A stretch of 64,000 nucleotides of DNA from Silene latifolia (taxonomy: Eukaryota; Streptophyta; Magnoliopsida; Caryophyllales; Caryophyllaceae). A program made the translations under genes and the position numbers. Shown piece by piece: positions 46,352 through 58,729 of the stretch. Location of the stretch: the NCBI RefSeq assembly GCF_048544455.1, contig NC_133538.1:447653311-447717310 (forward strand), read 5' to 3'. Positions within the stretch are counted from its first letter, which is position 1, and each line of letters opens with the position of its first letter. Below the pieces are notes generated by a model, which saw only the letters and a program-made list of their open reading frames with translations, did not search any database and was not told the DNA's origin.

Positions 46352-47602
46352 TTACATTTTCATAGTTCGTTTATTATACACTTTATAAGCCTCGCTACGA
46401 TCCGAATAACCGACAAATACGGCCTCATCACTATGAGCATCAAATTTACCCAAATTATCCTTGCAATTGTTGTGAAAAAAAAAACATTTACTTCCAAAAC
46501 ATTTTAAGAAAGATAAATTAGGTATTCTTCCTTTAAGCAACTTATAGGGAGTTTTGTTAAGAATTTTACGGATCATAATACGGTTATAAATGTGACATGA
46601 TGTGTTGACGGCATCGGCCCAAAAATTCTTTCGTAACTTATTAGTAATGAGCATAGTCGTAGCCATGTTTTCAAGTGTACGGTTCAGACGCTCTACAACT
46701 CCGTTTTGTTAAGGTGTAGCACGCGTAGAAAAGTTATGGCTAATACCTTGCTCATCACAATCAGAAATAAATGAAGAATTTTCAAATTCGGTTCCATGGT
46801 TGGATCTCAAAGATATGAGTTTTTTATCAAATTTATTTTTGACCTTTTTCAACCGAGTTTAAAATTCATTAAATACCTCATCCATAGAACTCAAGTAGAC
46901 GAGCCAAACAAATCGTGAAAAACCGTCAACAATCACACACAAGAAACGACTACCTCTTTTACTTCTAACACGCATTGGACTACATAAATCAATATGAAGT
47001 AACTCTAGTGGTTTCGATATGCTAACGAACTTTTTGGATTTAAAGGAGCTTCTTACTTGTTTTCCTCTAGCACAATCATCACATAAACCATTAAGGACAA
47101 ATTTCATGTTAGGAATGCCATCGACTAAGTCAAGTCGCTTAAGGGTGTTCAATGTTCTAGAGTTTACAAAACCTAATATTTTATGCCAAAGCCATGGGTC
47201 GTTTTTCTTTAAAGCACTCATACAAGACATGGTATGACTAGACAATGCAGAAAGATTAGTCAAGTAAACATCTTTAACACATTTTCCTTCTAAAACAATT
47301 TCCCTTGTATTACCATTTAGGATACGACATTCACTAGCACAAAATTCAACAAAATTACGATTATCACACAATTGAGATATGATAAAGATATTATGCTTCA
47401 AACCTTTGAGAAGCAACTCTTTGTCGACACATTGTGACGATGACTTACCAACCTTCCTGATTGCAATAATTTCACCTTTCTTATTGTCACCAAACGTCGC
47501 GGTGCCACCATTGTAGGCTTCTAGTGAAAGAAATTGGTTTTCAATTCCCGTCATGTGACGAGAACATCCACTATCCAAGTACCAATTGTTGCGGCCTCTC
47601 AC
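46352..47602 (-). pseudogene. SIRE-type protease end, pre-integrase and integrase
   Basis: Frame 47602-46859 has WYLDSGCSRHMTGIENQFLS (protease, DSG), pre-integrase NDPWLWHKILGFVNSRTL and CDDCARGKQ, then LELLHIDLCSPMRVRSK and VIVDGFSRFVWLVYL of the catalytic core. It stops at 46859; 46666-46352 continues with NKLRKNFWADAVNTSCHIYN and NKTPYKLLKGRIPNLSFLK. The core Glu region lies between, broken by a stop near 46710. Confidence 0.88.
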
Positions 47603-47691
47603 TAATGCCTATAAGAAATCATCAAGAGGTTAGTTTAGGAACCCAAATGAGTTTGGGCCCATTGTTTTGAATCCTATCATTTATCAAATCT

Positions 47692-49680
47692 TTACGGATC
47701 CACATCTTTTTTAGCAACGTTGATGTTCTTGTTTAAGTCATTCATTATTTTAGGACATCCATTAAATTCATAACCAGTATGACAAAAAAAATTGTAAACA
47801 ATGTACTCAGGAAGACCAACATATTTTGTGCTTCGAAAGTCGGTTTTGCATGGTCCCTGGTTTCGAAAGCCACAGTGTGTTCCAGTGTTGCTTTTAAAAC
47901 CAATTCCAGCCTTCATTTCAGATTTTTGAGATTGACTTGTGAGATAACCTAAAACAGTTCGGTTTCCTTCCCATTTGTTGTAAAACTCTTTAGCATCATG
48001 TAGCTCTTTGCTCAATGTTTCAATTTTAGTAAGATGGTCAAGATTTAATTGTCCTACTTTGTCAAAAGCGTGTTTAGCATGACTTGCTTCGTCACTTAGC
48101 ACCATAGCAATCTTTTCAAGTTGTTTATTATCACCTTAACACGAGGTGAGGTTAGCTAGCAGGGAGTCTTGTTCTTTATTTAAAGCATAACATGATTAAT
48201 CAAAGACTCAATTTGTTTTTCAATATAAGAAGCAACAGTGGAGGTCACTGTGGCTTTTGACGAGCTAGAAATATTATTGAGAGCAAGGTTTTATTTCCTC
48301 AATTTCTTAACTTCTTCATTAAAGGAGGGGATGATGTTATTTTCTTTTATCTCATCTAGACATTCTTTGAGACCAACATTCTCTTCGACTATCTCCTCAA
48401 TTTGAGTTTGCATAGCGTTGAGTTTCTCATTTTTAGTTAGACATTTGTCAAGTACATCAACAAACATTAAGCAAAACTTTTCTTTGGAAAAATTTCTCAC
48501 CTTATTCTTGAGATTAATTACCTCAGTGTCGGAGTTATCATCGGAGTCGTTGGAGTGAGCCATAGGATATTGAGCAGATCCATTCTTTGAGGACTTGGGA
48601 CCATCGAGATCAATAAGAGTGGTTATGCAAACTTTGGCATCTAATTCTTCCTAAAGGCTTTTATCCTCATCTGTATCAGACACACCCCATATTGCATACA
48701 TGACTTTATGTTTAAGACCTTGCTTTGCAAAATCTAGTTTATCTTTAGATTTGAACTTATTCCACTTGGGGCAATCTTTGATAAGGTGACCTTTATCACC
48801 ACATTTGAAGCAAGCCACCATGGAATAAGATCGTTTCTTTTGAAAACGTTTTTTGTTAGAATTGTTGAACTTCTTAGGATTGTGACTATTGATCATATCC
48901 GCAATATATTACGAGAGTACATGGCTTGTTCGTCATCTCCATCATCTTCCTCATCACTTGAGGTTGATTTAAGTGCGAAACCTCTAGCTTTAGAGCATTC
49001 ACCCGAAGGCTTCACGAGAGTTAACTCGTGTGACATGAGTAGGCCCATTAGTTCATTGAGGGACAATTTGGATAGATCTTTAGCCTCCTTAATAATCGTC
49101 ACCTTCGATTGCCATTTATTACTTAGGCTACGAATGATATTTTGGACTATATCCACGGATTCGAACTCTCTATCTAAACTCTTGTGTTCATTTAAAATAC
49201 TAGAAAAGTGAGGATAAAGACCTTTTATTGACTCGTCTTTCATCATATAGAACATCTCATATTGTTGCATGAGAAGGTCAATACGATGCTTCTTTACTTG
49301 AGATGTTCCCTCATAAGCAAGGCTTAGGGTGCCCCAAATATCTTTGGCAGGTACATCCAGAGATCTGATTAATTTCTTTTTCACCGATGCCATATTGAAG
49401 AATGGACATGGCTTTAGAATTTTTCTCGACTTTGCGATAATCGGCCTCGACCTAATTATCCTCACTTTTTGCGGCACTAGTCCCATCAGAGTTAGTAACC
49501 CTTATAGCAAGGGGTCCCTTTTGAATTATGACCTAACACTCGTAATCTGTGCTTTTGACATAGTGTTCCATATGGTGTTTCCACCAAGGATAGTTATCCC
49601 CTTTGAAGATAGGGTACTTAGTATGTTTCCTGTCGATGACTATAAGATCAACTCTCTGGTAATTAACCAGTATCAAGAGC
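47692..49680 (-). pseudogene. SIRE-type gag with coiled coil and zinc knuckle
   Basis: The N-terminal part at 49490-49660 shows the KGDNYPWWKHHMEHY region in another frame. Frame 49486-48893 has DIWGTLSLAYEGTSQVKKHR and AKDLSKLSLNELMGLLMSHE. Frame 48896-48651 holds the CX2CX4HX4C knuckle CFKCGDKGHLIKDC. Frame 48563-48291 is heptad-rich (IEEIVEENVGLKECLDEIKE). Frame 48105-47692 ends with a degenerate second knuckle (FFCHTGYEFNGCP). The gag is long and strongly suggests the SIRE/Maximus lineage. Five frames, no start certain. Confidence 0.85.
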
Positions 49681-49686
49681 ACGAGG

Positions 49687-49698
49687 CTCTGATACCCA
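49687..49698 (-). other. SIRE primer binding site
   Basis: CTCTGATACCCA (plus), i.e. TGGGTATCAGAG, initiator-Met type with one extra G compared with the others. The LTR begins TGAAGAGTC at 49700. Confidence 0.85.
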
Positions 49699-49699
49699 T

Positions 49700-51235
49700 T
49701 GAAGAGTCAAGCACGGGAGCACCTAAGAGGGGGAGAGGGTGAATTAAGTTTCTATTTAAAAATTTAAGCTTAGTGAAAGCTTCTTTTAAAACTCTGAACA
49801 CTTTTGACTACACTTAGATGAAAGGAGACGTTGATACTTAGAACTATAGAGTTAGAAGTATGCAACGACAATTCAGCAAGTATAAGTCACAGTGTAATCC
49901 ACAATGGATTCTAAAATAATATCGAGAGTTAAAGTACAGCAGAATCAAACCGTAAATAGACAAAACAAATGATGTTTATAAAACTGCTTCGGTCACTACT
50001 CCGCGACCTACGTCCAACGCTATTTTATTAAACGTCTTAGAAGTACACTCATAAAAACTAAGACCAGCCCTAATAATAATAATATAACTCCCCAACCTAC
50101 TCCGGTTGCAATTTGCTTAAAAGCTACCTTGCTTCCAAGACTCTTGCTTAAAGGTACTCCGCAATAAGACTTTTGTTTTGGGCTACTTCGCCGAAATACT
50201 CCATGCTCAAAAGCTACTCCGCTTCGAATACTTCTTGCTTAAAGCCACTGCACAATAAGACTTCTTGCTTAAAGCTACTCCGTAATAAGACTTTTTTCTG
50301 GTTATACTCGGTTGTTACAAGACAAACGAATCTTAATGTTGTTCACAATATGAACGTGGAGATAATGTTTAAGTTCTTAACACGAGAACATCGAACAAGA
50401 TTTGAATGACTAGGTGCAACACACAACTCGTTTTAAAAAGACTCAACAGAAAAAACAAACTTGTAAAATGTGACTCAATTATGTTTAAGTGATAAACGAT
50501 TTTTCAAAGTTAATTTACTCAATTAGAGCTTAAGTTTTTTTTTTTTTAATTTTAAACTCGTTGTTGCACACTTGTTAAGATGAATTAAGCAAGGTATTTA
50601 TAATGTCCAAGCAGTGTACACTTCACACATTAAAACATCTCACAAAACCATAGTCCAAGTGTAGAAATAATGTAAATAATTGAAGTTTGGGCAACACTTG
50701 AAAATAGGACGGTTTCTTGAGCAAGCAAACCGAGACCCTTAGGCAAGAAATGGGTTTCTTGCTTAATTAATCTAGCATAATTGTCAAAGCAAACTTGTTG
50801 CCCACACAATAACAAATATGGGTTAAGTTTTTGTTCAAGAAGGAGCTTTTTTGGTGATGTTTATGGGAATCATACATTTTGCCAAATATGTAAAAGTAAA
50901 CAATCCATTTTTGGTTAGTGTCTTTATGTGCAAGCAACTTCTTTTCCAATACATTAATAGCTTTATTCTCAATTTAAAAGATCAAACAGATTTTCTGAAG
51001 TTCAAAAGGTTTGTTGAAAGTTTGGAAAGCCATTTACAAGAGTTTAAACATTTTCGAAATGTTTCTTTCAAAGACGAGCCTCTATAAGTCATTGTGGACT
51101 GCACTGTTGTTTTTTCACTTAGACAATAAACTGAGTTTAATGATCTCTTACAATACCATGACTCAACCTATGACAATATTCATCTTTAATCATCCTTGTG
51201 CAATCTTCATTGACGATTAGAGCTCTTGAGCTACA
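49700..51235 (-). repeat. SIRE-type 5' LTR (right edge approximate)
   Basis: Starts TGAAGAGTCAAGCACGG; a SIRE-like GC-rich stretch CACCTAAGAGGGGGAGAGGG lies near 49721. I place the other edge at about 51235 (GAGCTACA), because Athila-like LTR sequence follows. No second copy is in the window to check against. Contains the minisatellite at 50095-50305. Confidence 0.65.
50095..50305. repeat. Degenerate minisatellite in the SIRE LTR
   Basis: Repeated words CTTGCTTAAAGCTACTCCG and CAATAAGACTT in irregular units of about 30-40 bases, five to six times. Confidence 0.75.
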
Positions 51236-51593
51236 CGATTAAAATTTAAGAGGCGCACGATTAAATAAACAATGAGATTAATTTTACTTAACGCATCATC
51301 AACACTAGCTAATCAATTTGGGTCTCAATATAATTTATCACCAATTTTCATGATTTTAGGAAGTCATTTGCTGTTTTTAATTAAATATGACATTTCATTG
51401 CACCCGGGTGCATTATTCTGAGTCTTTTTGATTTGTTCGGTAATTTTAGGTCAATTATCCCTCTAATTACAGTCCATAGAGTATATTAAACTGTCTTAGA
51501 GCCATAGTTTCCATCCCAGGGGTTCGACCCTCGCAATACTACAATGGTCATACCGTTTACTTGCGGGGTTATAAATTAAAGACAACAAGTTTT

Positions 51594-51611
51594 TGGTGCC
51601 GTTGTCGGCGA
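51594..51611 (+). other. Athila-type primer binding site
   Basis: TGGTGCCGTTGTCGGCGA, close to the TGGCGCCGTTGCCGGGGA site typical of Athila elements. Confidence 0.85.
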
Positions 51612-51748
51612 CGGCAAATATTGGATAAGATGTTTGAAAGATTTTAAGGTTAGTTTACTTTTGTGTTTGTATTTTTCCCTTGTCCCAGTGCATTCATTGC
51701 ATTAAGACTATTGGATCTCTCTTTATGTGCATATATATGTGCAACATC

Positions 51749-53843
51749 AGACCTCTTTTCCCTTTTGACCGTGAGATTGAGAAAACTTTTCGGGCAAGAC
51801 GAAGATAAGCACTAGCGGCATTAAGAAGATCTCCACCCATTGTTAACCCACCAAATACACCACCATCCACAATTGATCTCCTAAACATTCAACCCTCTTC
51901 ATCCACCCAAACTCCCACCAATCCAACCCAATAAACTCCACTCCATCACCTTCACATTTCAGCACATCTCCCCAATCAACTAACCAATCAATTCACCCAC
52001 CCATTCACTACATTCACATCACACTAATACCAATTCACAAAGATCTATAAATACCCCAACTTCACCAAGAATTAACTTTGTGAACAACGAGATGGCGGAC
52101 CAACCTATGGGATATTACAACAGGCCGGACCCTAACCGGTTTTGCTTGGCGATGAATTATGGGGCAATTGCGCCAAATAATTTCGTGCGTTATCACCATG
52201 TGATTTCCTTGATCCAACAAGATGTGTTTCATGGTATAAAGAATGAAGATGCTCATGGACATCTAGTAATGTTTAAAGAGAAAGTGGGCACGATCAAGCA
52301 CAATGGTATAACCGAGGATCAAATACTACTTATGCTCTTTCCTTTCTCTTTGAAGGATAATGCAAGAAAGTGGTTGAATTCTCGTGAACCGGGCACTTTC
52401 ACTACATTGGCTAGTCTTTCCAAGGCATTCATTAACAAGTTCTACCCTCCATCCAAGACCGTAAGGATAAGACCTTGAGTGAGGCTTGGGAGCGTTTTCG
52501 AGACCTCCTTACTTCTTGCCCACATCATGGTATTCCCAAATGGATGACAACTCAAACATTTTTCCAAACCCTTGAACCAAGGTTTAGGGACATGATAGTG
52601 GCCGCTTCCGGTGGTAACTTTGATAGCATGAATAGTGCGGCGATCACGGAGATGATTCAAAACATCTCTGAAATGGAGTATAGCTATGGAGGAAGGGAAA
52701 GTGAAGGCAATCGAGAAGGACCTTCTAGGCTAGAGTTGGAGACCAAGCTTAAATTGGATGAATTGTCCAAGAAGTTTGATAACTTAGGCTTGGACAAGAG
52801 TAAGGGGGAAAGTCCACCAAGTTCAAAAGGAGAAACCATGCCATTCTAGGGTCTACTATGTCCAAGAACCAAGGTCTCCCCCAAGAAACTACATCCAACA
52901 ACCAAATTGTGACAATTGCGGTGATGTTGGCCACACATATGACATGTGCCCATCTTTTCCACCAGATGACCAATATAAACAAGAGTGCTATTCCTTGCAA
53001 AGCTAAAAACCAAGATACTCTTATCAACGCCAAAAAACCATTTACCGAGATTTCCCAAATTAAGATTCGAGGCTTTTGTATGAGGGCCAACCTTTGGACC
53101 TGAAATACCAAGCTCCACAATATCAAACACCACCCAAGCTTGATCGGTCAAGGCAATACAATCAAAATCAAGGGCAAGGTTCCGATTTTAGAAGATTTTC
53201 ACAAGGCAACCAACCTTATGTCCCACCACACCAAAGGGAATAAAGAAACAACAATCAGAACAATAAAATTTTTTAATCCCAACAAAACTATCAAGGCAAC
53301 CAAAACTACTAACCACAACAAAACTTCCAAGCTCAACAACCCCAAAATCAACCACCTCCGCTTCTTGAACCGCCAAACCAAAACTCTTCCATTGAACAAA
53401 TGTTGAAAAATATGGAGAGTCAGGCAATGCAAAGGGAAGCTAATGGGGATAAAAAATTCAAGCTCCTAACTGCTGGCCTAACCAGCGTCCAAGCCCATCA
53501 AAGGACGGTTGATTCGTATATGGCCAATCAAGGTATTTCTAATCCCCAAGAAGGGTTACAATTTCTTCTAATTCAAGGTTCTCACCCTAAGGATCAACAA
53601 GCTCATGTGGTCGCCTTGAGGAGTAGGAAAGAATTGGAGGGTCCTTACAAGGATTATGATCATGACCCAAAAAGGAAGAGGGATGCAATTAAAGGAGGAG
53701 TTGAGAGTCCACCTCCTCTACCAACACGTAGAGGTGAGAACTCTAAGAAAGGGAAAGTGAGTGAACAACTTGAGGACGATGAACATTTCGTCTTGGAAGA
53801 AATTGAGGTTGACAAAGTGGGTAAAAAAGGAAAAGAAAAATAA
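51749..53843 (+). pseudogene. Athila-type gag, broken
   Basis: Starts with RPLFPFDREIEKTFRARR and an early stop. 52080-52478 carries the gag core (RFCLAMNYGAIAPNNFVRYH, LFPFSLKDNARKWLNSREPG). 52475-52849 continues out of frame with LSEAWERFRDLLTSCPHHGI. A CCHC knuckle CDNCGDVGHTYDMC lies at 52899-52940 in another frame. 53400-53843 has LLTAGLTSVQAHQRTVDSYM and a charged linker. A small deletion seems to lie at the 52475 junction. Confidence 0.85.
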
Positions 53844-54897
53844 GCCAAAAATATAGATGATACAAAGCAAGCCTTACCTACTAACAAGGCTTATGTACCT
53901 CAAATACGGTTTCCAAATAGAGGTAGAGTAATGAACGAGGAGAAGAAATTCTCTAAGTTCTTGGATATGTTGAAGAAACTTAAGGTTTCATTGCCTTTCA
54001 CTGAGGTAGTGACACAAATGCCACTCTACACCAAATTTCTCAAGGGTGTATTAACAAAGATTGGAGGTGATGGGTTAGTAGCCTTGATATAGGAATGTTG
54101 TGCGGTGTTGCTTAACCACATGCCTAAGAAATTGCAAGATCCGGGAAGCTTCTCAATACTGTGTATGGTAGGCAATGTGAACATCGAGAGAGCATTGTGC
54201 GATTTGGGTGAAAGTGTTAGTATCTTACCTCTGTCCATCGCTAACAAGCTCGGTCTTAATGACATGATTCCCACTCTCATCGTCACCTTGCAACTTGCCG
54301 ATTGATCGGTACAATATCCTATGGGTGTTCTTGAAGATATTCCGTTAAAAGTGGGGAATTTCTATATACCGGCGGATTTTGTGGTATTAGATATTCCCGA
54401 AGACCAACAAACCCCCATCATTCTTGGGAGGCCCTTGATGGCAACCAGAGGGGTAATGATTGATGTGAAGAATGAAAGACTTTTCTTCAATGTGGGAGAG
54501 AATGTAGTTGAATTCTCGTTAACGGGGGCTATGTCTAAACTAATGTTTAAGAGCGCTTACTCGGTTGATGTTTTAGAAGATGTGATTGAATATTCTAGGG
54601 ATAAATGCCCGGGGTAAAAGCAAGAAGAATATTTTGAAGCTCTACCACCGCTTTTTAGTCAAGCTGAGGGTAAGAACCCTCCAAAGGTAGACCATAAACC
54701 CTTAACCCCCCCTCCCCCCCCCCCCCCCCCTCCCTTGAATATGCTTATCTTGATGATGCAAAGGCCTTCCCTGTGATTATTAATGCTAGCCTAACATTGG
54801 AACAAAAAGAAAAAAATTTAAGTGTTCTTAAGACAGTCAAAAAGTCACTTGGGTATAGCATTGGCAATCTAACAGGTATCGATCCTAAAGCGTGTAT
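53844..54897 (+). pseudogene. Athila-type protease and pol start, broken
   Basis: After a stop at 53841-53843 the frame continues with AYVPQIRFPNRGR and KFSKFLDMLKKLKVSLPFTE. There is a stop near 54091, then the protease with LCDLGESVSILPLSIANKLG. The active site reads DLGES where Athila has DLGAS. A further stop is near 54303. Then VVLDIPEDQQTPIILGRPLM is seen, and the end shows GYSIGNLTGIDPKACM at about 54850-54897, the motif directly before RT. RT itself is missing. Confidence 0.85.
54706..54734. repeat. Long C-rich homopolymer tract
   Basis: About 27 C in 29 bases, inside the Athila pol start. Length is unreliable in any sequencing technology. Confidence 0.9.
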
Positions 54898-56645
54898 GTA
54901 TCTGTAGATACCTCATTTTTGCACCTCCCGCCAAACACCTAGTGATGATTGGGCTGCATGTTTAGCATATGAGCGATTTTATAACATTCGTAAATTCGTC
55001 GACAAGTGGTAGCTCAAACAGTCGTGTCAACCCCTTCGTCGTCATATGCATGTCATTATTGTCGTTTTGGCAGTAATTAGAGTCAATTTGGAGTCCGGGG
55101 AAAAAACCTTCCTTTATAGCCCCGAAACCGCCAATCCCGAGTCAAAAGCAATGTGCTTTTCCACCCAAGGTTAGGATGTCCTAATATGTTGAGATTATAT
55201 CTCACATTTAGTCCTATGTCACTTCCCAAGGCTAAACTTAAGTTTACATTACAAAATGTGCATTTCATTTTAGCTAAAAATGAAAACCCGACCTTTAGGC
55301 TCATTTTACGAGGTGATGACGACATTTTTTGGGTCTTGCCTATTTCACATGAAGGTATAGAATTTTGTCTTATCTTTCTAATGCCACCGATACCACCTCA
55401 ATCCGAGCCCTGTAGCAAAAATTATGCCAAAAATACGATGGGCTGTCGGAGAAGAAAACGCAGCTGGAGCTGCGCCTCTTTTGGGGAGCGCAGCACTGCT
55501 GCACCTCTTCTTTGGGATAGTTTTTTTTTTTCTGACGCAAGCTCCGCATCTACGGCTTGATTGGGGAAGGGGCTATCTTTCCTATTTCCTTTCCTTAACT
55601 CTATTTTGTGACTAGTATAAATAGAGGGCTTCGCCCTTCATATTCTTCACGCGAGTGTCCGCCCCTTCTCTTCTCCCTTTGCATTCAAAGACCTTTGCTA
55701 TTGCTATTGATGCCTACGTGCTTGATCACTCGACCACGTAAGTCTAAATCCTTTTGGGTACCAGTCTCGTTGCATGACCGATCAATTTGACCAACTCCAA
55801 CTCAATTAATCTAATCATCTAATCAATTTGTTTCTAAATTCCTTTTTCAAGGGCACCTTTGTTTGCAATAAATCGAATCGAGCAACCACTAAATGACAAC
55901 TTAGTTAATCTCACTTCAATAAATATATAAGTCTGAGGGTGTAATCCCATCTTAAACTTCTATTTATTTCTTTACTATAATAATTTATGTAAGAGTTTAT
56001 ATTTATAAACATGCTAAATCCGTCTTCAAAATAATGTTTTACACACTTTTTGATGAAACAAGAGATAAACATCGTCGAGAAGGAATGCAACAGCTTGTGC
56101 GCCTTATGGAAGGGTTGCGGCATCTGCTGCGCCTCTTCCAAGGTTGCTTAGCCGCTATTGCACTCCTTCTTCTTACTCGTGCTCCCCTATTTGCTTCGCC
56201 TATTTCTTTTCTTCGTTTCCTTTCTTATTTTCTTCAAGCTTTATGATTTTCCAGTTTCCTAACTTATTTTCATCAACTCTCTTCGACTTAAATCCCTTAT
56301 AATCAATATTTGCGGGTTTTCGTCATTAATTCAAACCCGAATTTTAAAGTTTCGATTTCTTCATATCGAGTCGCTTGAGTTCGTCTTTGGTACATAATTT
56401 TGCGTTATTTTCCATATTAATCTTTTGATTTTAACCATTTAGTTTCGTATATAGTCCGAGTTTCATGTTTATACTTTATTTCCGAATCTGACATCGAAAA
56501 TCATTAGAAACCGCTGTATAATTTGTATTAAATCTGTTTTGGCTGGTTTATAACGATTCCTAGTACATCTTAACATGCCTAAATCACTTCCCTCGAGTTA
56601 TATACAAATAATCAATCTAAACTAACCAATGAACATCAACAACCC

Positions 56646-56661
56646 GGGGGGGGGGGGGGGG
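56646..56661. repeat. Poly-G run
   Basis: 16 G after AACCC; next to the left boundary of the inner LTR-like segment. Confidence 0.9.
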
Positions 56662-56689
56662 TGTCTGACTTTCACAGTCAGAACCTTGC

Positions 56690-58430
56690 TGATGGGACCA
56701 TAATTAGCGCATTTGTAGCACCGAATTAGCCTTGTTCCCATGCTTTTTAGTGCATATTTGGGTCATTTATTGTCTTTTGTTCTTTGTTTTGCATATTCTT
56801 TGAGATTTTGATCCCTTGGTAGGAAAGGAGTGCAAATCTTGCATTTTCATGGCAACACGAGACTAAATTGATCGAATTCAATGACCAAGCATCAAGGACA
56901 GACAAGATTAGAAGGCCTTTGTACATATTATAGTAGATGAGCAATGTTGAGAAAGGATCCTTGAGTCCCCAAGGAAATCCCAAGGAATTTATGAAGAAAA
57001 GGGAAGAAAAGAAGAAGAAATGTTGCTGAGGCACAATCCGTGCGGATTGTCTACAATCCGGCCGTCCTCCACATGCACAATCCGTGCGGTTTCATCCCAA
57101 GACGCTCGGGTTTGCCATCACCAGAATCCGTCCGGATTTCTCCAAAACCGCCCGTGTTCCACCGCCAGAATCCGCCCGTCCCGACTCCAAAACGCTCGGA
57201 TTCCTCTACAGCGCAATTTCGTCTTCTCCAAGCTACAAAGAAAGAAGTCCTTCCTTCGAAAAATACCGGCTCCTCCCTGCTCAATCTAAAAAGTGTAATT
57301 ACTAGTTTAGCCCTTAGTTAACCCTAATGTATCCCCCTAATTTCCACTATAAATACCCCATTAGTCTAACTAGAAGAGCATGTTCTTCTTATCAATAATT
57401 AGAGTAGTTAATTTCAATCAAATCTCTCTTTAGTATTGTAATCAACAATTAATCAAGTTCTAATACAAGTTTTATTTTCTTAATCTCTCTTTTGTTCATC
57501 CTTTATTTTGGGTAATTGAAGATTATTTGGGTTATTATTGGGAGATTGACAACCTCTCAATCAAGCATCAAGTACTTCTTTTATCTTTGCTTTATTATTG
57601 GAATCATTAGTAGGTATAATTCTCTTAATCCCTCTTTAATTATTGTTAATTACTTTCATTTATTCATCATGTTTCCTTTTGTTGGTATGATTGACAACCT
57701 TGCTAGCATGATCAACATGATAATGAGTGAGTAGTGACCTAGCTAGGGTTAATGGGTGATTAGGGGAAACCAACATGGGGAATGATTCATGCTTAATTTA
57801 ATATGCTTTCATGGTTTATTTGCTTGCTTGTTTTGATCTCAACTCATGCACATGTTATGTTTGATGAAATACTAAGCCTATGAATCCTTGCATTTACCAC
57901 CATCTCCTATCTTTTCAATGAGACTTGTAAGACATAACCCAACTCGAGTCTCATTAGACCATGCATGTTGTTGAGTAGGGAAGACTAAGTCGACTTGTAG
58001 GTATTGTACAATCTAATCGATTCGGCTCCGGGGCCCAAACTTTCCTAGGGTTGTAAGATATAACCCAACTCAATCCATCAAAATAATAATTGCTTGCTTA
58101 TAATTTGAGAACATGTTTGTATGATCAATTCCCATGAATCCCCTATGACCCCATGACACCCTAGTGCTTTTTATCAATTGTTTACAACCCTTTTAATTCA
58201 TCTTGCTTGTTTATTTCCATTGCTTTTTTAGTTTAGTGACCTTCTACATCAACCCAATTTGTGACAGCCCTAAGACACCACTAGTTGCAATAGAAATATC
58301 ATTTCAATACCCGTCCCTTGGGATCCGACCTTTACTTGCCTCTTTACTAATTGTAGAGTTGTTTGTGAAGCTATAAATTGTGTTTTGATTCGGACGTGAC
58401 CCAACGACCACATCTATTTATTTGTGAACA
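56690..58430 (+). repeat. Inner Gypsy-type LTR-like segment (possible solo LTR)
   Basis: Begins near TGATGGGACCATAATTAGCG and contains TTTTTAGTGCATATTTGGGT, as in some Gypsy LTRs. Towards the end it has CCCTTGGGATCCGACCTTTA and CTTGCCTCTTTACTAATTG, the closing words of Athila/Tat LTRs (compare 51515-51545). No internal region or PBS follows, so it could be a solo LTR. I could not settle its exact ends or a target duplication. The open stretch at 57020-57290 is a C-rich degenerate repeat, not a gene. Confidence 0.5.
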
Positions 58431-58682
58431 CGAAACGGACCGATCACTTGCTCAAGAAGCGACACATTGACAGTTGCGCCTCTTCCACGGGATGCAGCAG
58501 ATGCTGTGCGTGTTCTCGGTTTGTTTCCGCCTCTGATCTCTTTCTCGTCTTGACGTAGTATCCAGTAATTGCTATAAATCGACTATTATTCTTATTATCA
58601 CCTTATTTCGACCATTTCAATTTTAATTCTTTTTTTTTCAATTCAAAGTTTCATAATGTTCAATTTTCATCCTTGTATTTCT

Positions 58683-58729
58683 TGTATTTATTTACTTTAT
58701 TTATTTACTTTATTTATTTACTTTATTTC
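58683..58729. repeat. Short tandem repeat, TTTATTTACTTTA units
   Basis: Three units of 13 bases in the Tat LTR. Confidence 0.9.

Larger units (their letters stand above)
933..51235 (-). mobile_element. SIRE (Maximus)-type Ty1/Copia element, split by a Helitron
   Basis: Minus-strand order from right to left: 5' LTR (49700 to about 51235), PBS 49687-49698, gag, protease and integrase, RT, RNase H (44595-44893 continuing at 2042-2264), possible envelope-like ORF (1109-1609). SIRE affinity is supported by the gag type (EGTSQVKKHRIDLLMQQYE region), coiled-coil plus zinc-knuckle gag extension, and an extra 3' ORF. The 3' LTR is absent; a Tat-type LTR abuts near 932. Many frameshifts and stops, and loss of the RT YVDD box, mean it cannot be autonomous. 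The right LTR edge is approximate. Confidence 0.8.
51236..54902 (+). mobile_element. Athila-type Gypsy fragment (LTR end, gag, protease)
   Basis: Plus strand. The LTR 3' end has the Athila/Tat-style words GGGGTTCGACCCTCGCAATA and TTACTTGCGGGGTTATA, followed by PBS 51594-51611, gag and protease. It stops at about 54900 just before RT, where a Tat-type LTR begins. Several stops and shifts. Confidence 0.8.

Noticed and set aside
57020..57321. Several overlapping plus-strand frames rich in Pro and Arg
   Set aside because: They arise from a degenerate repeat of AATCCGTGCGG / AATCCGCCCGT words, not from a protein gene.
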